The translations under genes and the position numbers were made by a program. A model generated the notes under the pieces. That model had not been told where the DNA came from, did not search any database, and saw only the letters and a program-made list of their open reading frames with translations. From Colletotrichum lupini (lineage: Eukaryota; Ascomycota; Sordariomycetes; Glomerellales; Glomerellaceae), in assembly GCF_023278565.1 (NCBI RefSeq), contig NC_064677.1, positions 4,712,001 to 4,776,000 on the forward strand: DNA of 64,000 nt, read 5' to 3'. Below are positions 37,601 to 50,916 of the stretch, in pieces. Numbering within the stretch: position 1 is the stretch's first letter; each line of letters begins with the position of its first letter.

Positions 37601-40600
37601 TGAAACGGGGCATGGTGTTGGATATGCCGCTGGCCAGACAATGCCACAGCATTCGCAGTGTACGAAGTGCAGACACCAGAGTATAGAGTCTTGCAACTGG
37701 CACTGGAACCTGATGTATGGGACTGAGCCCGACGGGCCAGGGGCTGTGAAAGGTCGCTCAGAGACACCCACTTGAACATGGACATGGTTGGAGTCAAATG
37801 TCGGGTTACCGGCTCGGTGGAGCATACGACAGGCGACGTTGGACGACAATGGGCGCCTCAATGTCCGCGAGAGGAAGGGATCGTGGTAGTTAAGGTTTGA
37901 GAAGTGGAGGATGAGCGTGTGGCAAGCAACAGAGACTGCGACGAGGCAACCAATAGCGACAGGCTGGTATGGTTTTCTGAAGCTCATGAGTGCATGTTTG
38001 GAGGGGCACTGTGCCTTTCTCGATGTTGAAGGAATCTGGAAGGGCGCAACATCGACGTCTCTCTGGCTGTGGTTGACCGTTGAAGTTTTGACGAACCGTC
38101 GACGGTGCAGCATATCGTTGGCTTGCTCCTGCCCTCCCGTTTTCTGTTGAACGTTCCTCTCCTTCCATTCAAACTTACTGCGTACCTAGTCCCCTAAGGA
38201 ATACGTACCTCTCCTTCCCTGACAAAGCAATCTGGAAGTAATAAGTACCCAGGTACCTCAAATTCCAATGGCAAGAGCGAGTTTGCAAGTTCCGAAGTTC
38301 CTCCTGCCTTCTTCCTGCCTTCTCAAGATGGCCCATCTTCAACCATGACAACGGCGCGGTCTAGACTTTCTGGCCTCTTGAAGTTGCAAATGAAGCAATT
38401 TCTTTCTGTGACATCCAACCCGGTTGATCGATGCAAACGAAGAAGTAATCGAAAGGAAGAGAGAACGCAGCCGTGGGCGCCCTACGTGTTCATGTTTATG
38501 CACCAAACAGCATCTTCCATTGGCCCCAGTACAGGCCATTCCTAGCCAAAGACAATAATTCGCCAACCGTCTCCTGAACGGTCTTTGGGGGGACGTCGAC
38601 GTCCCTCGGCCACAAACTCCCCGTCGTCACCACGCGCTAACACAATCTTTCAGGTCCAGTCACCATCATTTCCGTTGACGCTGACGTCGGTCAAATTCCC
38701 GCCTGCCTTTCTAGTTGTCACTGGCCACCGACCGTATCTGTTAGTCAGGGACCCCGAGCAGTTCCCCTACCCTAGGCATCAGTAGTCGGTTCGGCGCCGT
38801 CGAATCTCAGGGCAATGGGCCATATTCCGTTCATCCCGCAGAAGAGACGAATTGCGACTTCAATATTCGAGTCGATGAAGGATCTTGGACAAATGGAGTC
38901 TCGGAATTAAGCACCCTGGAGCGGCGCCTCTTGACGATGTGCTATCACAGCAGGATCTCCTTTTACCAATCGGCAATAGAGTTATTCAACACTATTCCAC
39001 CAAGCACCGGAGAAACGAGGCCAAACCCTCCATATCTTGCCTGAAAAGATTGAAATCTAGGATGGGAAACTTCGCCGTGCCCTGAGAAGCGCCAGACGCC
39101 AACTGACCAGTCCGGTACGGTCCTAATCCTGGCCTCACATTAGCTCCTCAGTCCTGATTCACGTCCAGCCCAGCAGGACGTCATCGCCGTGATCGACATG
39201 GACGACAACCGGCTTCCCAAAACGGCAAGAGAGCGACCGTTTTGCACACCATCAACACCTTGCCAACAGCCATCAACCCGTCAACTGCATGCTTGCTCAC
39301 ACCAATGGCAGGGTTTTTCGCCTCGCCTCTGAGGTACGGAAGACCATCTCATATCCCTCCGCGGGAAGGCTCTGCTACCTGAAGTTTCACTCTCCTGAGC
39401 CAACGCCATCAAGTCGGACCCTTGGGTCGGAATAATTACACCAATCTTGGCTGAGTTCATTCTGCGGCACCTGCGCCCTCGTCTCTCCCTTGTCTCGGGA
39501 CACTTTTGCACTTTGGATCGAGGCGGCCATCCATGTTATCTTCTGTGTACCTACTCCGTAGTCCTCTGCACAATATCATCATCATTGTCTTTGGAGGGCA
39601 CATTCCATTGCGCATCCCGAGACGTCAGCGGTCAGCAAACAGCTTCGTTGCCAACAAATCAACAGTCACTTGCAACAAATTGCATGTTTCGGTACGGAGC
39701 CAGGCTCCTTCTGTTTCTGCCAGTCGGAAAGCCACAATCCGTTTTGACATTCATAGCTTGACAACGAATCCTCCGAGCAAAATTTGGCTTTCTGCTGTGG
39801 TGCCTGAATGAGCACCACACGCCACAGAAAAGCAGACACCGAGATAGGAATTGCATGTCAACTTCAGAAATCCCCCGTCTCATGCGACGTCCGCCTGGTT
39901 TTCATCTGAACTTTGTGAGAACCATCTACACTGCAGACGAAACGGCCCTAGCCAAGCAAACTGCTCCTGCATGTACCCTCTGACTGGCCTAACTCTTCGA
40001 CCTCGAGTCTGAGCACCTTCAACCAAGGTGTGGATACTTAGGCTCTGTGGCTGCTTGTCGATCCAGCTGTCGACGCGCTTGACTGTCACTGTGGTGGGCT
40101 AAGAATTCTACCTAACAGTGGAAGGAAAAGGCCATGCCACCCGGCACTGGTGTGATTAGTCTGCCGTCATCTCGTTGGCTGCCCCATCACTGACGGCGAC
40201 GCTACCTCACGGCATTGGCATTGACGTTGACGCACGTCCGCCCATCTTCTACTAATATTTCTCGTCAGCTTGGGGCAAGGTACAACCAAATTCTTTTTGG
40301 CGATCATTTGCAGTACTACACGTCCAGAGGTCAGCACCCGAGAAGGAGACGCTCTTTGGCATTTGCGCTACATGCAGCCTTGTCACGACGAGAAGCGACC
40401 AGCCGTCGTCAAGCCCGGATAACCGCAGCCACTCGCCATCTTCCGAAGACCCCCCTACTGGAGGAACATTGTGCGCCTCGAGTAACCCGTATACTACACC
40501 ATTCGACCAAGTGACATCCTTGGCCTTATCACCCAAGTCCTTGGTTTTCGCAGAATTCGCCAACCCCCGTACCGATACCACCGACACGACGCCTTCAGTA

Positions 40601-42035
40601 ATTCGTACTTTGTACGGATACACTACAGCCGGTTCCCCGCTACACCGAAGACAAGCTCTCGGGCAACCAGTCGTATTGTCCCATTGTTTGCTGACTGTCT
40701 CCCTGACTTCCCGCTCTCTGCTGCTAAGGGGATAAGAATACACGGCCTGGAGAGGGTCCGGTGCATCCATTCATCAGCATCCATCATCAAAGCGAACCCC
40801 CCGCGATCCTTGCTGCTGAGTCGACAGGGATCAGTCGACTCCTCCCTCCGTCATTGCGCCCGGGATAATCCCCCTCCCAGACTACTCGACGTCGCAGTGT
40901 CTTCAACCACTGCCCAAGTTTTGCCCCCCTTCTCTTCTGGCTCTCTCTCTTTGCGTTTCTCAGATGCCTCAGCCTCAGTGACGTTATCTCTGTACTACAA
41001 TATCTGGTAAGTAATTCTCCCTTCCTCCTACATACACACATCCCACTTCTTCACCTCATCTTTTTGTATGCACAAACACGCTATGCATATGGCCTATACT
41101 CGGTACAACCATCCACAGTGTATGGAACCATATGGAGACCTTGCATGGATTCATTCATCCTATTTTTGAGACTACGCCCGCCCATTCAACTTTCACTTGA
41201 GTCTCCTAACAAAGCTGACTCGCCCCTCTTTTCCGACGGTACTGCAGATGCATGCAGTTGGATTTTCACTACGGAGTACAGTCCACAACAGACAGACTGG
41301 GACGTTTCGACAGCGATCCGACGACAGAGTCCACCCAACTCCAGCCCGACCTGCTAGCCCGACCTGAGAACCCGACCTGACCCAGCCCATTTGACGGGGG
41401 TCGTCCACCACAACCACGACCAGAGGAACGGGAAGAGAACAGACTGAAGTGATCTGAGAAGAGACTGGAACCCCGCCATCTCTCATCAACCAAAAAGAAT
41501 CCACCTCACATCCCATCTCAGCGGGTATCCCAAAGACTTGCCCCTCCTCTTTCTCTCTTTCACTCTCCGTGCAAAGGGGGGAAAAAGCGAACAAATAGGG
41601 CACCGTCCACTTGGTAGCTCTATCGCCCAAAATCAAAAACAAAGTGAGACACATCGACGCCCAAACAAGCGACAACCCGAAAAAGGGCGCCAAAGCACCT
41701 CCAAGTCAAAGCGACCGAGAGGGGAAAGAAAAAAAAATTAGGAAAGTGAGAGAAGACGAGACCAAATTTCCTTAGGGCGGAATTCCTCACGCGGTTGCGA
41801 CGTGCGTCCTGCCGCTACGGCCGTCCCGCTTCATATCCATCTGTTCAAGGTGGTCAGCGCCCAACCCAATTCCCGACTGCCCCTCCTCACCTCATCTTCC
41901 TCCCTCGACGTGCACCCTCGAGGCGCTGAGCATTCTGCCTCATTCAACTCATCCGGAAGAGAAAGCACCTCGGCGGCCACAAGCGATAGCTACAAGTAGC
42001 ACGATTTGTCGACGACTCGACTAGTCAACGTTGCC
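34682..42035. other. Gene-poor 7.3-kb stretch
   Basis: No gene is supported. Many medium-length frames exist on both strands (for example minus 38113-37424), but they overlap one another, lack known domains and show no codon bias. A 12-G run lies at 34724-34735. The last kilobase is CT/CA-rich and probably the leader of the gene at 42036. Non-coding transcripts cannot be excluded. Confidence 0.4.
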
Positions 42036-45000
42036 ATGGATCACCGCTACTCCTCATCGCGGTACACTACCGCTCGGCCGCGGTCGCCGACTTTCAATCC
42101 TGCCAGGGCTTCGCTTCCCACCAGTATTGGCTACAGTTCCATGTACGGGGGTGATATTCATGTCATGCCCACGTCTTCGACGAGATATGCCTCTGGCAGT
42201 TCTCGAAGCCATCATTCTGGCACGCCCACAACCACGACCACTACCTATGCAGTCACCAAAGACCCCCTCGCCCGCGGCCCAGGCCTGAGAGAAGCGAGCC
42301 GCAATCGCTCTCATCGCTCATCGACCCTCGACTCTACATCTGCCCGCCCAGTCATTGTTACCACGACGACCCGACCGCCGCAGGCCAGTTCATCGTCGCA
42401 CCACTCGTCGAGCAACAGACATAGCAGCCCGACTCGCGATGAGTATCGCTCCAGCGACTCGACATTTTACACGCAGCCTGCGTCATCCATACGTTCCCGA
42501 AGCCATCACCGCGGTGGCTCTTACAGCGCAACCATGGACAACGAAGAATTCACCCGCATGCGCGAGCGAACCCTCGATCCTACATCGTCTAGGCACGATT
42601 CGTACCGCCCTTCGAGGTCTTCGGCCATTTATACCAATATCTCCCGCCATGGAAATGCCCCAGTCGACATTGGCGGCACGGATGGCTACGAATACACCAC
42701 TCCAAGCGATTTGGCAAGATACGATTTGGATCACACCCGGCCACCTTCACGATCACGCAGGCGAGAGAGCATCGACCGCGGCTATTACCGACCGAGTGTT
42801 AATGTTACGACAACTGAAAGCACTAGTCGTGCATATGATGTTGGTCGACAGCGAGCAGGCCCTCCGCCCACCACCTGGGGCTTGGATAAGATAAATCGCT
42901 CTTCCACGAACGTATACGACCCAGCCCAAGGCTCAATTCCTCCGGCAGCCCCTGCTGCGCCTATCCATCTACCAGTGCCCCCAAGCCCGACCAGCCGACG
43001 CTCCACTGGTGGTATCCCTTCCTCCATGGATGTCGCCGCAGCAACTTCCGTAGCGGCAGCGACTGTCGCAGGAGCGGCTGCCTCTCGGCGGCCTGTATCC
43101 GTGTATAATGAGGGCCCCCCTCGATCCAGCCATCACGAGGATTACTACCGAAGTCGCGATGATGATCGGGCTCAGCGGCAGGCCCGGGAGCCTGATCGCA
43201 AGTATGATCCCATTTACGGCAGTGGTGATTACTACGATAATGGAGTCACCAGCCGTGGTTTCGGTATCCGTACGGACTCAGCTCCCGTTGGCGGCGATTT
43301 CGAGGACCGACGTAGAGAGGCACGACCCGAGTCTCGAAACGGTTATCGCCCAGACTCGCGCACTGGATATAGACCAGAGTCGCGCGGCGGCCCCCGACCA
43401 GAGTCTCGAAGTGGTCATCGAACATCTCCTCCGGATGTCAAGAGAGGATCCGACGATGAATCTAAGCGCCGGGACGAAAAGGATCGCTCCAAGCGTGATT
43501 CAGCCCGCCTCGAGACGGACAAGGATCGCCATCTGCGGCGGACTAGCACAGCTAATGAGGACGAAGCCGAGAAGAAGCGCCTGCGTGATAAGTTGAGTGC
43601 GGGACTTGGTCTTGCCGCCACCGCGATTGGCCTCGGCTCAGCTGTGAAGGAGAAGGAAAAGGAGAAGGAGAAAGAGAAGGACGAGCGCCCCGAAAAGTCG
43701 GAGCGGGAGTCCCGGGAGCCCCGGCGCCGAAGCGATGAAGAGGATCCTGGAGCGCGTGCTGCCGAGAGATACAAGCCTCGGGAGGAGTCTCGGGACCCTC
43801 GTGATCGTGCACCCGTCATTGTTGAAACTCGCAGGGCCGCCGCCGAGCAAGAGGCAGATGTCCGTGATCGCGAAAAGGAGCGTGAAAAGGAGCGCGATCG
43901 AGAGCGTGACCGGGAGCGTGATCGCGACCGCAATCGCCGGGATGCCGAAGCCAAGCTCACGGGCGATTCTACAGCTGCACAACGAGATGTGTCCCCGGAA
44001 GATGACGAGCAAAAGTCGAGGCGTCCTAAGCGGCAGATTGGCTTCAATCCTACCAACACCAACGACATTCGGGAATTGAAGGAGCAACTGGCAGCCATGA
44101 AGGATGACAAGCCAGAAAGGGTTCCGATTCCTGTTGACAGGTCAGACCGCGTTGACCGGTCGGAGCGCTCAGAACGTCCAGAGCGGACTGAGAGATACGA
44201 ACGATCCGACCGATTGGACAGGCCTGAACGATCTGAAAGAGATGATAGATCAGACAAGCAAACATACGCTGATCTTCCGTTCCGCGAGCCACACAAGGAG
44301 CCGAAGGAACGCACACCTTCACCCAAGAAGGAGTCACCGCCACCAAAGAGGGAATCGCCCGTCTCACTCCCTTCGGCCGACTCAATCGTTACTTCATCCA
44401 GAGATGAACATCGCGACCGTGACCGCGACCGCGATCTCACACCACCTCGTGACGAGAAGCAGGTCCGCGTCGTGTCTCCGCCTCGCGACAAGTCAGACGC
44501 AAAGCCTCTCAAGGGTATCTTGAAGGCACCCAAGAAGTATCCCGAAGAGGACAACCCAATTCGTGAGGGTGTGGCACCTCACAAGGATGACAAGAAACTG
44601 AGGGAAGTTCCTCCTGGTGCCCGATGGACCAAGATCAGCCGGAAGATCGTAAATCCTGAGGCCTTGACCGTTGGCAAGGAGCGGTTCGAAGTCAGAGACG
44701 ACTTCGTCATTGTCCTTCGCGTTCTCAGCAAGGAGGAGATCCAGGCCTATGCCGCCGCAACACAGGTCTTGAGAGGTATGTTGGGAAACTAGAAGCACTT
44801 GCTCTGGCATGGACTAACAAGTGGAATAGAACGGAGACGTGAAGAGACTGGTAAGGACCGGGACCGCGGCGATCGCGACCGGGACCAGGACCGTGGACGT
44901 GACCGCGATGGCGAAGATGATGACAAGCGGAAGCACCGTCATCACAGGAGGGAAGACGGCGATGATGACCGGTACGACGAGGAGCGCGACAGAGAGCGCC

Positions 45001-45113
45001 ACCGCAGACACCGTCGAGACGAAGACGAGTATGAAGACGACTCGAGGCGACGTGATGACCATCACCACCGCCACCGAGAGCGTGACCGCGAGACTCTTGC
45101 CATTGAGGGCTGA
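42036..45113 (+). CDS. Large disordered protein with C-terminal DUF8035-type domain
   Basis: Exons 42036-44775 and 44830-45113, with a 54-nt intron (GTATGT...ATAG), 1,007 residues. The N-terminal 300 residues are Ser/Thr/Tyr/Arg-rich and disordered. A charged middle part follows, with repeated RPESRxGxRP units near 430-470, an AATAIGLGSAVKEKEKEKEK stretch and long Arg-Asp/Arg-Glu runs. Near residues 855-915 is a conserved block (GARWTKISRKIVNPEAL, FEVRDDFVIVLRVLSKEEI) that I recognise as the fungal DUF8035 domain. The second exon encodes another Arg-Asp/His-rich tail ending ETLAIEG. The function is unknown. RD/RE-rich composition resembles nuclear RNA-processing proteins, but this is only analogy. 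ATG 42036 is the first in frame. Confidence 0.86.
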
Positions 45114-47336
45114 TGAGTACGGCGGGGGCAGATGTAAGAGGAAGCATGTAGCAGGAGATGATGATACTTGTATGCGCGGAGCTTTGGTTATCTAACGGCA
45201 GCATTGGACGAGGAGCCCTTGAAAGCGAGAAGCGAATCTCTACATTGAATTTATACATCTTTTATTATTTTCACAGATTTGGGAAAGCGAGGGATATTTA
45301 AGACTTTTACGTGTGGAGTGATTGGGCCCAGCGGCTATCATGTCAATTTCAGAAAAAAGAAAGCACTATTGGATTTGCATATGATATATCCCATCCACTT
45401 TTTGCGTGCTTGGCCATGAACGATTTACGCCTCTGGGAAGGGGATCGGGTCCTGAAGGAGTGAGACCAGAGGTTCTGGGGGGTAAAGGACCCAGAAATAA
45501 TGGTCCCGTGAGGTGGTTTGCGCGAACTGGTCTTAGAGTTGGCGCGAACACCATTACGCACGGAGGTTAGCCTCGAGGGTGAGGGGTTTCGTGCTCGGTC
45601 TCGTCCGGAGGTGTGTGGCCGGCTGGCTGGCTTCTCGGGGCGACTTTAGGGAGGAGGCGTTGCGGGATGAGCTTGAGAGACGTCACTTTGGGTTTAACGA
45701 TTTGTTATGCTTCTTATATCTGCTTATTTCTCATGTCTGTTTTAAGCTGATTGAAAGGCTGGGGTATTCTTTCATTGTTTTCGTTAAGTGAGGTTGCGTG
45801 AGGTTGGGAAAGCAGTTGAGGGAGCCTCAGCTGGTAGGGTTGGAGAAGGGGTTCGAGGGCTCATCTAATCCGTGTCGGACGGGGGCGTCTCCTGTCAATG
45901 TGCCTTGCCTCACTATGACTGACCAGCTCTAGCCATAACATTCTCAAAGTATCGTTTCAGAGATACGATCGTCTAGCTGGTTCTAGTTCGGGGGCTGCTT
46001 TGATATTGCCTTGAGTTGCGGCGCCTGACACTCATTTACTTCAATAAGGCGGTAATTAAGGAAAGCAGGGTTTAGAAGTCGTGTAAAAGGTAGCGAAACA
46101 GACGCATTGCATCTGTTTCTTGTTGATCCATTTCACCGGAGCTACTGTCTATGGGAAGATCGACAAGGTGCAAGATGAAGATAGCGCCAGACGAAGGGGT
46201 TTAAGGTGAAGTGTTCCTGTCCGGGAGGCCCGCTGCCCTCCGGCCGGGTGTGGGTCTACGAATATACGGGTGCGGACGCGGGGCCTCCGAGAGGCGCGGG
46301 ATACACTTTGCAGAGGAGCTCGCCGATCCGTTATCCGCATTGCCCGACTTAACTTCTTCTATAGCACGGGCGAATCCTGCCCAGAGAATTTTGACTAGGT
46401 ACGGGATGGTTTGGAGCTTGTTAGTTTGTGGCTCGTGGCCTTGTTTTGAGTCAATCGGCGTATCTGTTTGGTCTTTTGTTACTGTTTGGGCTGTCGACGT
46501 GGCGTTTCTCGTCATCAGCAAGTTGCATCGTAATGAATCTTCTCTCTCTAAATAACCCACTCTTTCAAGACTCGATAGTCACCAGGAAACTTGCGGTGCC
46601 ATTTCAGCTCAGAAACTCCAGGTTTCTGGCCTCGAGATCGGACACGGCGAGATAATCGTGCCTTTATATTAGACTGGCTGAGAAATTAGAAGGGGATTGA
46701 GCGTGCCGGCCGGTTGCTTTTAGACGCATGTCGTCGTGACTACTACTATTGGCGATAGTGCTCGTGAGAAGCCCCCTGGCAATTATCCCACTCTGACTTT
46801 TCAGAGTAGACGTGAGAAGACCTTTTTGAAGATGAAGCTCCGATCCGCAACGATGACTTCAACTTTTACTTCCCGCTCATCAGTTGCAAGTATTCCGATG
46901 GATTTCTGGGCCTTGCGTACTGGAAGATGGTGTGATCTTCGAGAAATGAATGAGTTTCTCAAGGAAACGCGCCCGAGTTCTGTTGAGATCATGCATCTTC
47001 GGAAAGCCGCGTCTCAGCGATGGAGTTATGGACGGGTGATGTTGAAGTAAAGCCATGAAGAAATCGTTATACAACCTTACAGCGAAAATACGAGATAATG
47101 CATCCCTACGCGGTTGGATACCTTGTAAGGGAAAGTGCATAGGGGAGATGGAAGCCAGCAATCTTGTACCTTCCTAATGCATGTCTGCCAAGAATTAGCG
47201 ACATGGTGCGATTACACCACATCCGCTTTTCTACCCGTAATAAAGGTTTCGCGAACCCTCAAACTTTGAAGACTGATAGACTTGATTCAACATCGTAGAC
47301 AGCTTTCTGCTTCGGACTGCAAACCAAAGGGCAAAG
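45114..47336. other. Intergenic region
   Basis: No gene is recognised over 2.2 kb. A weakly coding-like frame without an ATG start lies at 46736-47050 on the plus strand. Confidence 0.4.
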
Positions 47337-48129
47337 ATGAGAATCCTTCACCTGGCAGGTCTCCTGTCCATCGTGTCCGGCACCCTAGCCGCGACCTTCA
47401 AGTCCTGCACCGCCGCGCAAATCGTCACCCTCGAAGCGGCCATCGAGCGAGCTACCAACAAGTCGTTTGCGGCGATTGAGCACCTGGAGGATAACCCCAA
47501 CGGTAGCGATGTCCAGACAACGTGGTACGGAAAGTTCGGCACCGACCGCTATAATCGCGTGTTGACGGCTTTCAAGGTACGTTTGGCGGGGCTTTTCAGT
47601 CTCATGGTACCTAGAGGGGGAGAGACGATGGATATATGAGTTAACAATCTTCAAAACAGAAATTCGCGCCTGATTTGGCCACTACGTTCTCATACGATTG
47701 CTCGTGTACCAGCACCGCTGTATACGCGACTATTGGCGGCACGTACGGCGACGTCAGAATTTGTAGTGTGTATTTCAACGAGGCGATGCTTCCGCCTGCT
47801 GGGCGGCATCGCAATCAGTGGGAGTGAGTTCATGTCTCGACCTTGAGGGCACCTATGTCTTCTCATGATCGTGAGTCAAAGGATTGTGCCTGACTGAGAT
47901 TTTTATAGTACTATCATCCATGAGGCGACGCACTTTCGAGATGTGTTAGGAACAACGGACTATGGGTATGATGTCGACTACTGCAAGCAGTTTGCCCTCG
48001 AAGATCCCGAGAAGGCGGTGAAGAACGCAGAGTAAGTTACAAGACAACCCTTACTATAAGCAGAAGCAATTAACATCTTCCAGTAATCACGCCCGTTTTG
48101 CTGTTGAGGTGCCGCCTTGGGGTCCCTAA
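47337..48129 (+). CDS. Small secreted M35-type (aspzincin) metallopeptidase, Lys-specific endopeptidase-like
   Basis: Four exons: 47337-47576, 47660-47823, 47909-48031 and 48084-48129. Introns are 83, 85 and 52 nt, all GT-AG, with phases that agree, giving 190 residues. Residues 1-18 form a signal peptide (MRILHLAGLLSIVSGTLA). The zinc motif HEATH is at 139-143, with the aspzincin Asp in GTTDYGYD (Asp152). These are the metal ligands and fold signature of M35 enzymes. DPEKAVKNADNHARFAVE is the typical C-terminal helix of the Lys-specific subgroup. Four Cys in the mature part could form disulphides. It has no long propeptide and is at the short end for the family. It is probably secreted to digest host or substrate protein. 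Confidence 0.9.
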
Positions 48130-48849
48130 TTGCATATGTCCGAGTCACCACCAGGCCTATCTATGTTCACTCTCACACACGCGCGACATATAACCCTCCC
48201 GCTCATCTCGATACCCTCTATAGCCAATAAATTTGTTTGATGCTATCACCGGCTCATGTAAAGTGTAGTGGGGAATGCCGGGTCGCTACCGAATTGCTGC
48301 GCGGAGTCTCGTGAAAAGTCCTCGCATCGCTATTCAAGAGTGTCATACATGCGTAGGAATTTCCATAGGTCCTCGGAAGGTCGGCTGGGCTTTCATTTAT
48401 ATATTTCTTTCTCTTCGCTGAGAGGGTAGAGGAGCAGCCGCGTGATTGGAATTGTTCTCTCATGGCTAGAGCTGAGAAATTCGACAAAGGTGGTTGACAA
48501 ACAAGGTCTTCTACAGTCGCTTGAAATGCTGTTCTACACTAAATCACCTTACGCTAGATGGTAGGAAATTCCAAACGCTTCTGGAATCCAAGCTTGTCAT
48601 CGCTGGTCGACAGCCTGGCATGGTTGGTGTGGTCCACGTATATGAGGAAGCCACGATCCGACCGTCAGCCGTGATAAAGGGGAAGACAGGTTCTTGAATG
48701 ATCTAGTAGCTAACGAGGGTTCCCTGTTCGTGTACTTTGAGCTAGTCAATCAAACTGTTCGAAATGTAAGGGAACCTATTGATAAGCTAAGATTGATGCC
48801 GCAACCGCTGTTCCTAACATTCTGACATCGTTCTTGGACCGGATGTCCA
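48130..48849. other. Intergenic region
   Basis: Nothing is recognised. Confidence 0.4.
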
Positions 48850-49027
48850 CTATATAATAGATACCTCGGGAACACCGGTATTCAGTGCCTTTGGCTTGAT
48901 GGCCTCGTACTGGGTCTCGATAATAATAGGTAAAGAAGGAGGCCGTTTTGCAGTATTCGTCTTCTTACCTGCCTTTGCTATTGTGGTCTTGTTCCCCTTT
49001 CCCCTCCTCTTTCTCAATGATCTCGAG
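48850..49027 (-). pseudogene. Broken inverted copy of the repeat-secreted-protein gene at 50.9 kb
   Basis: Read on the minus strand, the fragment encodes LEII, then after a frameshift RGKGNKTT, AKRPPSLPIIIET and AIKPKA, ending at a stop near 48850. The intact gene at 50917 has LEII, KGKGNKTT, AKRPPSLPIIIET and IIKPKT in the same order (its residues 50-100). The frameshift, the loss of signal peptide and repeats, and the lack of a start show it is a remnant. It lies about 1.9 kb away in inverted orientation. Confidence 0.75.
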
Positions 49028-50177
49028 TGTGAGCTTACTCACATTGAGGCCACGTAGGGGCTAGATGTGTGGTGTGAACTAAGCTTGTATTCTCCATCTG
49101 TCTGTCCAGCTGTGTGTTTTGTGCCTTGCCTGTGGCTGCGGATGTGGCTAGCCGCAGCTCACATCAGTAAGATGCCGCTCAGATGGGGGGGGGGGGGGGG
49201 GGGGGGGTCAAGGTGTGTATGTAGGAGGTTGGATTGCTAGCTAGGATTGTTGTGGCACGAGGCCCATATGTACATCCCATCCGAGCCCCCTCGGAGCTTC
49301 CAAATTGGTCCAGTGGGTCTCACCCACTCACAACATCGAGGATCGCAATGGAACTTTGTCTCAAGTCATCCCCAGGCATCACTCTGTATATATTCAGTGT
49401 AGACTACATAAGAGATGACCACTTCTGGCCGAGATTTGCGTCCCGATTTCTCTTTACTGCTCTCAACGTCCGCCAAACAGAAGCTTTCTGGCCACTGAAT
49501 TCGTTGTAAACAACGAAACGAAAAGCAGTGTCGAATCTGTAAAATCCCTCGAGAAGTCACACCCATGACAGAAACTGTTAACGTTGTGGCTCACTATAGA
49601 TACCAGCGTTTTGGAACGGAGCATTCGCGGCATTAGTCGCGCGATTGCATGCCTTGAGAAGTAAAGAGACTCGTTTCATGGCGAAAGGATATTTTCCGTC
49701 GCAAGGTCCATAGTCATTCACAAGTACCACGCCTCAGATTAGACCTTCAAGCAGGATTCTCACCCTTCCGGATCAAGTACACGTCCAGCCTCGTGGTCAG
49801 TACCGTTTCCCGAGTTATACCGAGTTGCCTGTCGCATGATCCGGCCTCATAGAAGCTATCAACGGGGGAATCTCATAGCAAGATGATGCAACTCCACAAG
49901 GAAGCCCGCAACTGGCCTCTTCCAACCTTGCGCCTCCTTGTCGACCTTTGTGTCCCTCAGCAACATATCAGATTCTTCCAAGGTCCATTTCGGTCAGTAC
50001 AGTATCGCCGAAAGGTCATTACTGCAGAATGATGTGAGCTCTCGTTAGCCTCGAAGAGAGCTCTTGTTCTTTCCTCGGTTTTAAGCTCTACGTCATGGTA
50101 CTCTATCTCCAGTTAAGCCACATGAAGGGTTTCGGAAATCTTTCTTTAGGATCGCTAGAGACCCGTAGTGCGTACCC
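49028..50177. other. Intergenic region with G23 tract
   Basis: A run of 23 G lies at 49185-49207. No gene is recognised. Confidence 0.4.
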
Positions 50178-50630
50178 TTACTGTTGATGAAACCATAGCG
50201 GTTGATGACGGAGCGGCTCATGTATGACTTCAATAGCGGGTAAAAACGGGAGGTTGAAGGGAGAAAGCGATGTAAGAATTTTCACAGTCTGGAATCGGAG
50301 ATTTAAAGTTTCGCCTTGAAGATACGAAGTCACCAGTGCATCAATCAAGCCACGAAGTCCGTTGAGGTTGATGATCTGGCGAATTGTGTCCGCCACAAAA
50401 CTCAAATTATTGTGGTTACAATGGTATCAACCGGCCTCCATCATCGACAACCTCTCACCTTGAAAGTCACGAACCGTCTGGCTGTTTGGAAGCGAAGAAC
50501 GATATATGTCCCGCAGATCCCTGTCCCGTCGAAATGCCTCTGACAGCCTTTCTCTACCATAGTCATGTTCCGCTCGGGATGCCTTGATCTGTCCTATGAT
50601 GTAACATTCATATATGGTCCTTCAAAACTG
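50178..50630 (-). pseudogene. Coding-like remnants of an unidentified gene
   Basis: Two minus-strand stretches look protein-coding. One lies near 50.63-50.47 kb (with ASRAEHDYGRERLSEAFRR) and runs into a GTGAGA donor-like site. The other lies at 50405-50178 (with LRGLIDALVTSYLQGE) and ends in a stop. Their phases do not join across the obvious splice sites and neither has an ATG, so this may be a decayed gene. The family is not recognised. Confidence 0.3.
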
Positions 50631-50916
50631 AAGCTTTGCTTGTGGATAGGTAGCAAATGGAATCTTAGAGCCTTGGCGGCCTTGCTCCGCTAAGCACCGT
50701 CCTGGCAACTCCTTTGAAAAGGCTGAATCTGGGAAAGCAACCTTGTGGACTTCTCAACGAATTTTCTATTCCAAAGCTTGAACCTGCTTCTTTCCACCAA
50801 TGTATATAAACTCATCTTCTGCCAGACTCTTCCCTCTTCCCTTGCTTCTTCTGTCAACTTCTCACATCTGTGATTTCATCAATCTTGTAGACCATATTTT
50901 ACAACAAACTCTCAAG

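Noticed and set aside
37424..38113. 229-codon minus-strand frame in the gene-poor stretch
   Set aside because: No domain or codon bias, with comparable frames on the opposite strand.
43415..44554. 379-codon open frame on the minus strand
   Set aside because: Antisense to the DUF8035 gene; the Ser/Arg-rich product mirrors the RD/RE repeats.
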